Source: Phyllostachys edulis
Taxonomy: Eukaryota; Streptophyta; Magnoliopsida; Poales; Poaceae
DNA length: 64,000 bases
Direction of reading: 5' to 3'
Assembly (NCBI GenBank): GCA_036346405.1
Contig: CM070563.1
Location: 22,239,022 to 22,303,021, forward strand
A model generated the notes under the pieces. That model was not told the DNA's origin. It made no database searches and saw only the letters and a list, made by a program, of their open reading frames with translations. The position numbers were made by a program, and so were the translations under genes. Within the stretch, counting starts at the first letter, position 1, and each line of letters starts with the position of its first letter. Of this stretch, positions 1-11,044 are shown in pieces.

Positions 1-169
1 TTATAATCATTTTTGGATTAAAGTCAAGTTCAAGACAGAGCTAACACAATTTGAATGACCTCATTTGGATTGAGAATGAATTAGTTATGATATTTTGAAG
101 TTCATACCTTTTTCAGTTTATAAATAAGAGTTCACTTTGGAATTCCTAAAACCAAAGAGAGGGAGGACG

Positions 170-3050
170 TGAACCATTGATCTAAATCAAACGGCCCAAG
201 ACCTCCAGAGAAACGCCAAGACGCTTCTTAAGAGATCCAGAGAACACGGGCCGCTGATCTTGGATCCAACGGTCCATGTCCTCCCCGCCACAGCTACAAG
301 CAATGAGAGGGAGGTTGTGGCCGCTGATACCGCATCCAACGAACCACAACACAAGAGGAGGACCGGACGGTCCAGATCAAATGAGGGAGGTCCTCGGCGG
401 TGAGATCTTCCAAAGGAAGATCTAAACTATCAAGATCTCCCCAAGGAAGATCTACATCGTCAAGACCTCTCGAGGGAGGTCTGGGACGGTCCAGATTTTC
501 CAAGGAGGACCTTAATGGCCTAGATTGTCCTGTGGAGGACCTTAACGGTCAAGACAACAACAAAGAGGTCCGGGCGGTTCAGATCCACTTGGGGTGGTCC
601 TGAACGCCAAGATCTAACAAAGGGAGGTCCTAAGCGGCTCAGATTTCCTTTGGGAGGTGCTGGCGGCTAAGATTTACCCGAGGAGGTCCACAAAGGTTGA
701 GAGGACCCTGGGAAGTCCTACACGTGGAGATCAACACAGGAGGACTTCAACGGCTAAGATCTCCCACAAGGAGGTCCTAGCGGTCAAGATCGCACGGAGG
801 AGGTCTGGACGGTCCAGATCTCCTGAGGAGGTCATGGACGCCCCGAGCTCTCGCGACCACGTGGCTCAAGGCTACCGCACATGCTCGGACAAAGGGATTA
901 ATGCGCGCGGGACAACGAGGAGGTCAGCTGGAGGTCTTAATTATGGCGCAAGGGAGGACTAAATGCGCTAAGACACGCCATTGATTACAATGATTTGAGT
1001 AATGATAAACGATTAATCGCGGCGGATCTTTGTCCTAAAACGACAATGGCGCCGCCGTGTCGTCGACAAAACCCGAGTTTGAAAAGGTGGTTCTCGCGGC
1101 GATGTAGGCCTCGCCGGCGACATCCAATGGTACCACTTGAGTGTGCAATAGCCTTGCGCACCAGTGGACCTCCTTTCAACGGCGGCGGTCTTAAACGCCG
1201 TGAGCCGAGAGGAACACGAAGGCACAACACGGCAAAAATTCAAAATGCGAATTAAAGCTCCGCGACATCCATTCAAGCGTGTGCCCAAGAGAAGCTCGCA
1301 ACAACATACATGCGGGTGCCGCGACTCACGGACTATCGGGAGGTTTACTCGAGGCCTCAGGTGCCGAGGAGGTCGAGGATGGCGATGGCCCGAGTTGGAG
1401 AAGATGGAAAGCTCCATTGCCAAGACCAAGCTCCAAGCTCCAAGCTCCAAGTTAGGCCTCCTCTGAAAATGTCCCAACCAATTAAGTTAGGGCTTTTGGT
1501 CACAGAGGGTAGTGGCTTAGATTGAAGCAAAGAGACGGAGAGGAAAAGCCACGGGAGCACTGAGCCACCGAGGAGCTCCAAGGGCAACAATGGCGGCCAA
1601 GGAGGTCGGGGTGGTTTGAGCTCCACAGAATCGAGAGCAAATGGTGAATGGTGGAAAAGAAGCCAAGGAAAACAATGGGGAGGTATTATAGCCCGAGGGA
1701 AAGGGTCATGAGCTAGGGTTAAGCTCATGGTGAGTTTAGCCCATGGCTCGGTCCATGGCTTGGACAGGGACGTGGAGGTGGCAGGAGGGCTGCTTGCAGT
1801 GACTTTGGGGCGAAAAGCACTGACCCGCATTAAATGCCTGCAGGCAAAGAGCCGTTAGACAAGACAGATCACTGCCTCCTCCACTGCCATGGCGTACGCG
1901 CGCGCCAGAGCTAGGAGAAGAACAGGAGTTGCCCACCACCGTCCGATTAGAAATGAGGGGGAGGTCGTGACCCTCAGATCTAAATCGAAATGGTAAGTTT
2001 TAAAAGGAGAAGGAGATCACAGCCATTGGATCTGGACTGGGGAGGTCGTGACCTTCGATTTCCATCATGCGAATACACACGTGGAAAAAGGGACAGAGGT
2101 CCAAGGCGTTGGATTTCAATCAGCGGTGCGGACCTCTGTGAGGTCTTAACCTCACGAACTTAAGAACAAGAGGGAGGTCATGGCCTTTGGATTTAAATCC
2201 AGGCGCACAACCAAAGGGGAGGTCTTAGCACTACGCCAGAGCGCACAAGAGGTTATGGCCATCGATTAAGATCCAATGGTGATGAGAAGGTGAGGAGGTG
2301 CGAGACGTTATAAAAGGCAAGGGAGGTCAGACCTTTGGATTTTTGATCCAACGGTTCGATCAAAAGAGGGAGGTCTGAGTTTGCGCAACGCACTGGGGAG
2401 ATCATGGCCTTTAGATTTAAATCTAAGGACTACGACCTCACGTCTTGTGGGAGGTCCAATGCGCACAGACAAGGAGGAGGTCGTGACTGTGGATTTTAAA
2501 TCCAACGGTGCACAACATGAGATGGGGAGGTTGTGGCGTTGGATATTTTGAGGAGGTCGTGGTCGTTGGATCTCGATCCAACGGCCACGACCTCAACAAA
2601 GTGGGAGGTTTGCTTAGTTCAACGGTGAGGAGATCATGGCCATGGATCTTGGATCCAAAGGCTACGACCTCAAGTGAGTGAAAAAGGGGAGGTCAAGGTG
2701 GTTTGAGCTCATGGGAGGTCGAGGCCATGGATTTTGATCCAAATGCCAAGACCCGATGAGGCGGGAGGTCCCTGATCGAGTATGTTGAGGAGGAGGTCGT
2801 GGTGTTGGATTTAATCCAACGGCCACGACCTCAACAAATGGGATGACCTCGCCGCGATGGTTTAATGACTCGAGGAGGTCTTTGAGGTTTAACACACGGG
2901 GAGGTCATGACCATGGATCACCGATCCAACGGCAATGACCTCATGAGGTGGGGAGATCTTTATGGGTTGATCGCGGAGGAGGTCGTGGCGGTTGGATGTT
3001 AATCCAACGGCTACGACCTGATCAAGGTGGAGAGGAGGTCTGCGAGGTGC
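170..3050. repeat. Degenerate GGAGGTC repeat array
   Basis: Dozens of copies of a short unit occur in direct and inverted orientation. The units resemble GGAGGTC followed by a variable 10-20 bases and GGATCCAACGG or its complement. The apparent ORFs across this stretch are low-complexity translations of the repeat (Arg/Ser/Asp rich) and are not supported as genes. Towards the right end the units pair into clear palindromes. Confidence 0.7.
2553..3019. repeat. Cluster of near-perfect palindromes
   Basis: At 2553-2594 an arm reading GAGGTCGTGGTCGTTGGAT is followed after 4 bases by its complement with one mismatch. Similar foldbacks lie at about 2629-2672, 2793-2832, 2901-2942 and 2979-3019. 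All share arms of the type GAGGTC...TTGGAT / ATCCAACGG...GACCTC with 3-5 base loops. They could form hairpins in DNA or RNA. Any function is unknown. Confidence 0.75.
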
Positions 3051-3588
3051 AAACATGGTTGAAATTTGGACCGACTTTGGGAAAGTGGCTAGCCCAAGGA
3101 ACAAAGTGTAGGCTTTTAAGTTTAGTTTTTAACAAACTGAGATTTTGCAGGTTGTTTGAATAGCAATTGAGCTCCAAAATTTATGAAATTTTAACTGGAG
3201 CTTGCTGACAATGAGATTAACCCACATAAAATTTCCAGAGGTTATTATGCAATGCATTTTCTCAGGAAATTCATGAAGGTTGTTCAAGGATTTGTTTTAC
3301 CTCCAAAATTTATCAAACAAGTTTTACAACTTGTGATATTGTTCAGAGGGGTCCCACATTAGTTTTAGGACCAAGAAAAATATTTTCAAATGTTTGGCAC
3401 AAGATTTAAGATAAACGGAGAATGAGTTTGACTTTTGGTCAACAAGAGCTTTGTGTTTTTGGATTACACAACTCTTGGACCAGAATTACATGAGAGATTA
3501 GGGGTTTTCAAGATGTGAGAAAAAGTTTTAATTTCTACACATATAATTATACTTGAACAAACCCTAATTATACATTTGGGATGTTACA

Positions 3589-3932
3589 TAAATAAACCTA
3601 GTGTGCATCACAACTAGCTACTCAACCAAACCAAGCTCAAGCTACTAGCCTAAACCCCCTTTAATAGTACGGCTAAAACAAAAACAAAGGACCTATAACT
3701 ACAATGATCCATCCTCGACTCCTTGGATCATTTCTAAAGAACAAAATCCTTAATCTTCAATAATAATTCAAACTTAGCCTTCAATGTCCATTTAGGGTCA
3801 ACAAACAGCCCACATAACCAAACCATCATCGCGACCTAACTTGAACTTATGCAACACCAACAAAAAGTTAGTCCCGATGATTTAAATCGTCATTAATCAC
3901 CAAAACACGAATTAGGGGCCTAGATGCTTACA
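3589..3932 (-). repeat. Partial 3' LTR of the SIRE-like copia element
   Basis: This segment matches 14424-14765 almost base for base and ends in the same GATGCTTACA terminus. On the element's strand it is the start of the 3' LTR. The rest of the LTR is missing to the left because another element is inserted at 3588/3589. The two copies differ at very few positions, which points to a fairly recent insertion. Confidence 0.9.
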
Positions 3933-3946
3933 ATCTCCCCCTTTTT
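3933..3946 (-). other. Polypurine tract of the copia element
   Basis: Read on the minus strand this is AAAAAGGGGGAGAT directly before the LTR start TGTAAGC. This is the standard position for priming plus-strand DNA synthesis. Similar purine tracts on the same strand occur near 4193, 4332 and 8105, so the 3' region holds several. Confidence 0.8.
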
Positions 3947-4345
3947 GGTGATTGATGACAACCAAACCAACACAAGTGATATAAAGGATTTTGAGTATAT
4001 GTCATAAGCAAAAAGCAAAGCATATACTTGACAAGAAAAGCACATGAAAGCTTTGATCCAATATATGTGGAAATAACAGAACATGATCAAGCAGATATCT
4101 CAAGTAAGCATTGGATAAAACATGTGTGAGCAGGATACAAGATAAAACAATGAGACTCACATGCTCATAAGATAGCTCCACAAAATAACAAAGTCTCCCC
4201 CTAAGTCTATGCATGAAAAGAGAGCTTACATGATGCTGCAAATAGTACTCATACAAGCATAGACTCAAACAAAAACACAAGCACCAATCTTACAAGCAGT
4301 CTCTAACAAAAACACAAGCAAGCACCAATCTCTCCCCCTTTGACA

Positions 4346-5328
4346 TCAAGCACACAAAAAGGAAAAAGCGGTGCCAAAAAGTCGGTTGCTTGTTGTGGAC
4401 GCCAGAGTCATCATGATGGAGCCGAATGCTGAACGGACTCGCGGCCGAGGATCATCGGTAGGAGAGCCTGAACAACAAGAGTGTGCTCGAGAAAGTAGGA
4501 GAAGTAGGAGCTCTGAGAATAAATATCTGAGCTCTTGGAGACTGTTGAGCTGCAGGAAGAACATGTAAAGGAACTGGAGTTTCTAGGACAGCTAACTGGC
4601 TGAGATCTTTCTCCTCCTCTGGATCAACAAAGTGCTCTGTCTGAGAAGAGGAATAGTCAAGAACTCGGCCAACCAAAGCACTTGTAGAACAAACAGGAGC
4701 TGAAGAAACCAAAGTGTCAACAGGTCGGTGAATATCTGCTGGAGGCTGTGCACTAGGAGACTGAGTAACAATAGGATCTCTCTTTGGAGAGACGGTTGTC
4801 GTTGAAAAGAAGAGTGTGAATGAGCAGCGATCAAGCGGTGTAGGAGGAGAAACATAAGGATAAGGAATGAGCTTCTCAAGATCCTCATCTTTTCCACTAG
4901 GCGACCAAGATTAGTGACATTCTTGCCTGTTTCTTAAGCGTGATCGATCATCCTCCCAACAACAATTGAAGTGATCATTTAGTGTCCAAATAGCTCTAGT
5001 CAAGTTTTGTTCTCGACGGCGAATGTCTCCACAAAAAGTGATGAGAAAATTTCGAGAGAAACATTTTATTGTGTTGTCTTTCCAACTGTTTTTCAATGCG
5101 ATTAATGGCAGCTTTCAAACCAGAACTACTTGCCTCAGAAACATGAGTGCCCATTTTGAACTTCTTCTCAGAAGGAGCTGCTGAGGGTAGATCATCAGCT
5201 GGATCAAAACTTGGATCACTATCACCATCATCATCATCCAATTCGACATCGAAAGTGGATCCCAAAGTCAAATAACCCATGTGGCTCACGATGATCAAAA
5301 GGTAGAGGATCTTGGTATATAGCATCAT
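4346..5328 (-). pseudogene. Decayed continuation downstream of the extra ORF
   Basis: Short open stretches follow the 410-residue ORF on the same strand in changing frames. The piece at 4996-5328 has a strongly acidic run (DVELDDDDGDSDPSFDP) and a possible coiled segment (KAAINRIEKQLERQHNK). The pieces at 4346-4897 are Ser/Leu rich and less convincing. Together they look like the frameshifted C-terminal part of the extra ORF. No known domain is recognised. Confidence 0.4.
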
Positions 5329-5337
5329 CGGCCGGAT

Positions 5338-6525
5338 CTAGTGGTGGAGGAGCAACCGTGTTTCGAGGCGTTTATCCTGAGGAGACAAAGCTTTGTATGG
5401 AGCAAGGAATTTTGGATATCGATCATGAGTTAACTGAGGTATCCAATGGGCATTAAGAAACATCTTGACAATGTAAGGAGCAAAAGGAAGCATGCGGTTG
5501 GTGGTTTTGATAGCATCCTGCATTTCTCCAACCATAAGATCAATGAAATCTATCTCCTTGTCATCCATCAAGTAATACAACAACCAACCCATAAGAGTGC
5601 TAATTTCTTCTCTAGATCCCTTTCTTGGCAAAATGGTATATCTAGTCACACATAAGGTAACAAAAGCCTCACGAGAAAGCTGTGACTGAACCTTCCAATT
5701 AAAATCATTTGCATCAGGATCAAGATACATGTGTTGAATCAGCTCAAGTGAAGGTGGTACACCATCTGCATGACCTCTACGTCCAGAAGGAAAAGCAAGA
5801 CTGTGCAGTGAGTCACCACCAAGAGTAATACCAAGAAGGTCTGACATATCTTTGCGATCAAGCCGGCGGCGCTCGCTTCCAAACATGAATGAAATGTACT
5901 CTCGGTTGTTAGGGATCCACAGAGTGGCATAGAATTGGAAGATAATATTGTCCAACCACCTCATTGGTTTAGTCTCAAGAAGTTCTGTGAGACCTCGAGT
6001 CGCTGCAAAATGAGGACGAATATCTGTGCCATTTGCATATTCATTGATAGCTGTCCAATCAATCCATTTGTGATTTCGGATTTTGTTATGCTTCTCAAGA
6101 ATGACTGCAATATCTTTCTGCACAACTGTCCAATATAAATCAGTCCCAACTTCTGTGATCTTGTCTCGCTTTAGAGGGAACCATTTTGATTCTTCAACCT
6201 TCCTCACTTTTCTCATCTTGTCAGCCTTATATGCTGAGTAATCAACAGTAGCAAATCTTGCATTGCGATTTGGCTCAAGTGAAGGTAGAGCCACCCCAGT
6301 GAGGGATCCTCCAGGACCTACTCTGGGTCCTGAACGTCTTCCAGTGTGTCGACTTAAGGTTGAGCGACTACGAGATGAAGGTGTAGCTGTCTCACTGACT
6401 GTAGTATGAACTGAAGGAGACTGAGTGATGGCTATGCCCTGCTGACGAGGTCTAAGACTGCGCTGAGGAGGATCTGGACTTGCCTTTCTTTTGCCTTTGC
6501 CTTTGTCCTTTTGGTCTTTCATCAT
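5338..6525 (-). CDS. Extra ORF (env position) of the SIRE-like copia element, unknown function
   Basis: The open frame extends to 6570, but the best initiator is the MMKDQKDKGKGKRK stretch at 6525. That leaves about 395 residues. The N-terminus (residues 1-110) is basic and Ser/Pro/Arg rich. The remainder is a globular region with FYATLWIPNN, the segment ISFMFGSERRRLDRKDMSDLLGI and MGWLLYYLMDD. I see no signal peptide or clear membrane span, so an Env protein is not supported even though the ORF lies between pol and the 3' LTR. The FYATL...LLGI pattern recalls the plant domain annotated as a putative plant transposon protein (Transposase_32 type). That link is from memory and tentative. It is intact in this copy, unlike pol. 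Confidence 0.6.
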   Translation of the reverse strand: MMKDQKDKGKGKRKASPDPPQRSLRPRQQGIAITQSPSVHTTVSETATPSSRSRSTLSRHTGRRSGPRVGPGGSLTGVALPSLEPNRNARFATVDYSAYKADKMRKVRKVEESKWFPLKRDKITEVGTDLYWTVVQKDIAVILEKHNKIRNHKWIDWTAINEYANGTDIRPHFAATRGLTELLETKPMRWLDNIIFQFYATLWIPNNREYISFMFGSERRRLDRKDMSDLLGITLGGDSLHSLAFPSGRRGHADGVPPSLELIQHMYLDPDANDFNWKVQSQLSREAFVTLCVTRYTILPRKGSREEISTLMGWLLYYLMDDKEIDFIDLMVGEMQDAIKTTNRMLPFAPYIVKMFLNAHWIPQLTHDRYPKFLAPYKALSPQDKRLETRLLLHH

Positions 6526-6570
6526 GGAACTCACAGACAACAAATACATGTAATGATGAATCTCAATCAA

Positions 6571-8356
6571 GCAGGAAAATAGAGGTGAACCTCTGAGAAG
6601 TAATCACTTTTCCAGCACAAATTATAGCAGCCTCTGTAGCAACATTCAATCTCAGCACACACTGACTGCCACTGCCCCTGTTAACCACAAACCGATTTGC
6701 ACTGCCCCTGAGAACCACAACTCGACTGGCACTAATCCCTGCCGAACCACAAACCGAACATCCTCCAATAAGCAACTAGCCAAACAACAAGAAAACGCTA
6801 AGGCCTCAGCTCAAGAGCATGAAAGAACTTACTCACGGGAGGGAGAAGCGGCAAAACGGCCGGAGCCGAGGAAGACCCCTAGGGCGGCGGTGGAGGTACA
6901 AAATGCGGCCGACACCAAGCGTCCCTCGAGGAACCGAGCACACCCAGTTAATGCGCGCGAGAGGGGGAGTCAATTTGGTGGTCGCCGGCGACTGCGAGGG
7001 GCCGACGGCGTGGAATGCGGTGGAGGCGGCGGCGCTATCCCATGGCGCTGAGCACGGGAGCAATCCAGTGGGGAAAAGAAAGGTGAAGACTGAAACTAGG
7101 GATTTTGACCAAGTGGAATGCTTTGAGAGAGATAGATGGGATCAGTGGCTCGGATTGAACACAATTGAAACAGCGGCCAGGATGTGAGCAAGGGAAAGGG
7201 ATGGGAGTAAGTGGCATCCAACGGTTCGGACTGATCAAGAGGGATCTAATGGTTGAGAATCAATCCTTAAAGACGAAGGGGTAAGAGAGCATCTGAACCA
7301 TCCAAAATGACTTAAGGTGATCCATTGGTTCGGATAGAACTACAAAGGGGTAAGGAGCTAAACATGAAGACCCTATGTAACGGATGATCCGGTAGGAGCA
7401 GATTGTTCTCATATCCAGATGATCCGATCCTTCAGGATGATCCGAAACATTTGGGTAAGAAAAGATGGTATTTTTAAGCTGAGAATATGTGTTCTCCTAT
7501 GGTCCAAAATTGCAGCAATCAACATAAACACTTGATTGGACATGGTTAAACGATGAATAAGATCTAGAACACCAACTTGAGACATTTTTGAAAAGATATT
7601 GCTATATGCATATAGTTTTTCAAAACCCCCTTTTTTTAAAAAAAATGTGAACCAAATGAGTTTGGGTTGGCGATCTTTGGAAATGTATGGGCCTAATTTT
7701 GCGCCACCATGAACCAAGTGATGGAAACATTCGGCTCAAGTGATTTAGACCCATGTTATGCTAGAAAGCTCACGGTTTAGCACATAATAGAGTTTTGGTA
7801 ACTTTGTCAAACTTGTTTTTAAGATGTTGGCCAATATAACGAATTTGAGAAAGCATTTGACCAACCTTTTTCGTTTCAAGAAATATATTTTTTAAATCAT
7901 AGTTTTGGACATATGTTTTTTTTAAAGCAAATCAATTTTTCTTTTTATGATGAAAATCTTTTGAAAAGAAAAACATTTAGAAAGCATTTGATACAATATA
8001 GTACATTTGCATGAGAAAACCTTTTTTTTTAAAAAAAACGCATCTAGCAAAGTATTGATATGATCACATTTAGGGTTGCAAGAATACATGAGAGGTATAA
8101 TGCTCCCCCTTAATGTGATAATCCCATTTGAGCTCACAAAAACCGTAGCAACTAAGACGCAAAACTACAAACAACTACGCAAACAAGGCATATAAAACAC
8201 ATAAGAATATGACAATATATTACAAGAAAAGTGAACAAGATCATGCAATGTTAGAGAAATCAATGATATTTAACTCACTCCTCAACTTACAAAAGCGGGC
8301 CTCATCTAAGGGTTTGGTAAAAATATCCGCAAGTTGATCCTCGGTTCGGACATGGC
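6571..8356. other. Non-coding internal region of the copia element
   Basis: No supported gene is present. The stretch lies between the RNase H remnant and the extra ORF. It includes a GC-rich patch (6820-7070) and GATGATCCG motifs near 7385-7445 that resemble the palindromic motif in the LTR. A polypurine-like CTCCCCCTTAATG lies near 8103. Confidence 0.5.
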
Positions 8357-9777
8357 TTAGCACAATGTCACCTTTTGCAACATGATCCCTAAGGAAATGA
8401 TGCCGGATATCAATGTGCTTTGTACGCGAGTGTTGAACGGGTTATTTGCTATTTTACCGCGACTCTCATTGTCACACAATAAAGGCACACTTTTGAAGGA
8501 GATCCCATAGTCTAGAAGGGTTTGCTTCATGTACAATATTTGTGCACAACAACTACCCATGACAATGTACTCGCTTCAAGTTGAAAGTGCAACCGAAGTT
8601 TTGCTTCTTTGAAGCCCATGAAACAAGGGATCTACCTAGCATATGACATCCCTCAAGTGCTTTTACGGTCAATTTTACACCAAGATAATCGAATCCGAAT
8701 AGCCAAGCAATTGAATTTTGCACCTTTGGGATACCACAAGCCAATGCTAGGGAGTATTTTAAATATCTAAGAATTCTCTTAACATAACGAGATGCAATTC
8801 TTTAGGGAAGCTTGAAATCTAGCACACATACAAACACTAAACATGATATCGGGCCTAGATGCGGTAAGGTAAAGCAAGCTACCAATCATTGATCTATATA
8901 GTTTTTGATCAATCGGGTACCTCCCACATCTAAGTCAAGATGTGTGTTTGTAGCCATAGGAGTTTTGATGGGCTTTGCATCTTCCATTCCAAAGCGCTTG
9001 AGGAGGTCCATAATATACTTTTCTTGAGAGATGAATGTGCCCTCCTTCAATTGCTTGACTTGAAATCCAAGGAAGAAGCTCAACTCTCCTATCATAGACA
9101 TTTCAAACTCCCTAGACATCATCTCACCAAATTCCTTGCAAAATTCCAGAGCGAAAGTCTCTCCAAAATCAAGTCCTTCAACTTGGGAGAACCATTGAGC
9201 AACTAGTCTTGCTTTGTTGCGGACCACCACTCCATGTTCATCTTGTTTGTTACGAAAAATCCACTTAGTGCCAATGACGTTGTGATTGCGGGGACGTTCC
9301 ACCAATGTCCATACCTTATTGCGGGTGAAGTTGTTTAATTCTTCATGCATTGCATTCACCCAATCTGCATCACTAAGTGCTTGATCTACATTTGTGGGTT
9401 CCAAACAAGACACAAAAGAGTAATGTTCACAAAAAGATGTTAGACGAGAACGAGTTTGAACTCCCTTAGTAACATCCCCCAAGATTTGATCAATGGGATG
9501 GTCCTTGGCAATGGTGTGATGACTCCTAACTTGAGGTGAAAGAGAAAGTACAATATCCTCATCATCTTTATTTGCTTCATCTTCATCAACTTGAGGTGCC
9601 ATTGATGATGAGGGTTGAGCTTCGACTTGTACCTCTTGATCATTCTCCTTTGGCTTGATATCACCAAGAGACATATTCTTCATTGCACTTCTTAGGCTTT
9701 CATTACCTACATCATCAAGATTTTCATGCTCTCCTTGAGAGCCATTAGATTCATCAAACTCCACATCATAGGTCTCT
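8357..9777 (-). pseudogene. Copia reverse transcriptase / RNase H remnant with the active site deleted
   Basis: The 8886-9911 frame reads into the start of the copia RT domain (WVNAMHEELNNFTRNKVWTL, then GTKWIFRNKQDEHG and KARLVAQWFSQVEGLDFGETFA). At about 9150 it jumps directly to CKEFGEMMSREFEMSMIGEL, which normally lies after the catalytic motif. The roughly 100-residue core with the YVDD catalytic aspartates is therefore missing. RNase H follows in broken frames at 8357-8744 (GSCCAQILYMKQTLLDYG, PLLCDNES). Reverse transcription by this copy is not possible. Confidence 0.85.
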
Positions 9778-11029
9778 TCAACAAGCCCAGTGGCATTGTT
9801 GAAGACACGATAAGCTTTTGAATTTGAGGAGTAACCCAAAAGAAACCCGATGTCGCATCGCTTTGGAACTTTCCAAGATGGGTGCGCTTTTTGTAAATGT
9901 AGCATTTGCATCCAAACACTCTAAAGTAGGAGATATTGGGTCTTCTCCTACTAAGAGCTCATATGATGTCTTCTTTAAGAGCCGGTGGAGATAGAGCCGG
10001 TTGATAGCATGACAAGATGTGTTGATGGCCTCCGCCCAAAACCGATCCAAGTACCATACTCATCAAGCATAGTCCTTGACATTTCGATCAAAGTCCTATT
10101 CTTCCGCTCAACAATTCCATTTTGTTGAGGTGTGTAAATAGTGAAAGCTCATGCTTAATGCCTATCTCATCACAATAATCTTCAATGTTAGTATTTTTAA
10201 ACTCGGTTCCATTGTCACTACGGATTTTCTTAATTGGAGTTTCAAATTCATTTTGGGCCCTTTTTGCAAACCTTTTGAAAATACCGGAGGCTTCGGTCTT
10301 GTCTTGTAGAAAGAACACCCAAGTAAACCTTGAGAAATCGTCCACAACGACTAAACAATAAGAATTGCCCCCGATGCTCTCATAAGACGTTGGGCCAAAC
10401 AAATCCATATGTAAGAGCTCTAGCGGTCTAGATGTGGACAAAAAATTCTTTGTGGGATGAGAGTTTGCCACTTGCTTGCCGGCTTGACAAGCACTACATA
10501 ATTTATCCTTCTCAAATCTCACATCCTTTAAGCCCACAACCAAACCGTTTTTGAAAAGCTTTTTCAAAGTAGACATCCCCACATGTCCAAGACGGCGGTG
10601 CCAAAGCCAACCAAGTGAAACTTTAGCAAGTAAGCACGTCGAGATACATGAAGCATTAGAGGAGAAGTCCACAAGGTAAAGATTTTGAAAACGAAAGCCT
10701 TTGAAGATCAAACTTTGGTCATTTTTGTTTAAAACCAAAACACCTTCTTCCGAAAAGAGACAATGGAACCCTAAATCACAAAGTTGAGCAACGGAAAGTA
10801 AATTAAAGTTTAGGGATTCAACCAATAGAACGTTGGAGATTGAATGATCATTTGAGATTGCCACCTTTCCTTGTCCAATTGCTTTACTCTTGCTATTATC
10901 ACCAAAAGTTATCTTGTTGCTTGAGTCCACACTTTCTTCTAAGGAGGTGAACATCCGCGAGTTGCCGGTCATGTGTTGAGTACATCCACTATCAATCACC
11001 CAATGCCGGCCTTCGGTCTTGTAGTTCAC
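9778..11029 (-). pseudogene. Copia protease and integrase, frameshifted
   Basis: The 10088-11029 frame opens with the aspartic protease (HWVIDSGCTQHMTG; active-site DSG). It continues into integrase with the zinc-binding HRRLGHVGMSTLKKL and CSACQAGKQ. The catalytic core follows, with LLHMDLFGP and IRSDNGTEFKN. The frame is then lost near 10090. Continuation appears in another frame at 9778-10050 (FWAEAINTSCHAINRLYLH), which is the region after the third catalytic residue. The domain order fits copia pol. Confidence 0.85.
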
Positions 11030-11044
11030 CTACAAAAATAGAGA

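Larger units (their letters stand above)
1..3588. mobile_element. Right part of an unclassified LTR retroelement, truncated by the window edge
   Basis: No convincing protein is encoded here. The segment ends at 3588 with GGGATGTTACA, a typical LTR terminus. Sequence matching the internal part of the copia LTR (also found at 14424) starts at the very next base. This shows that the element inserted into that LTR. Most of the segment is a degenerate array of GGAGGTC-containing repeats, which is usual for long plant LTRs or leaders. The other end, its target duplication and any coding region lie outside the window, so the family and strand are not determined. Confidence 0.6.

Noticed and set aside
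400..962. Arg/Ser/Asp-rich ORFs near the left edge
   Set aside because: They translate the GGAGGTC repeat array on both strands, have no domain and simply reflect the repeat period.
1013..1830. ORFs of 150-157 residues on the minus strand
   Set aside because: Low-complexity composition in GC-rich repeat DNA, overlapping open frames on both strands and no recognisable family.
4002..4280. Cys/Leu-rich ORF resembling a membrane protein
   Set aside because: It lies in the non-coding 3' region of the copia element next to polypurine tracts. No homologous domain is recognised.
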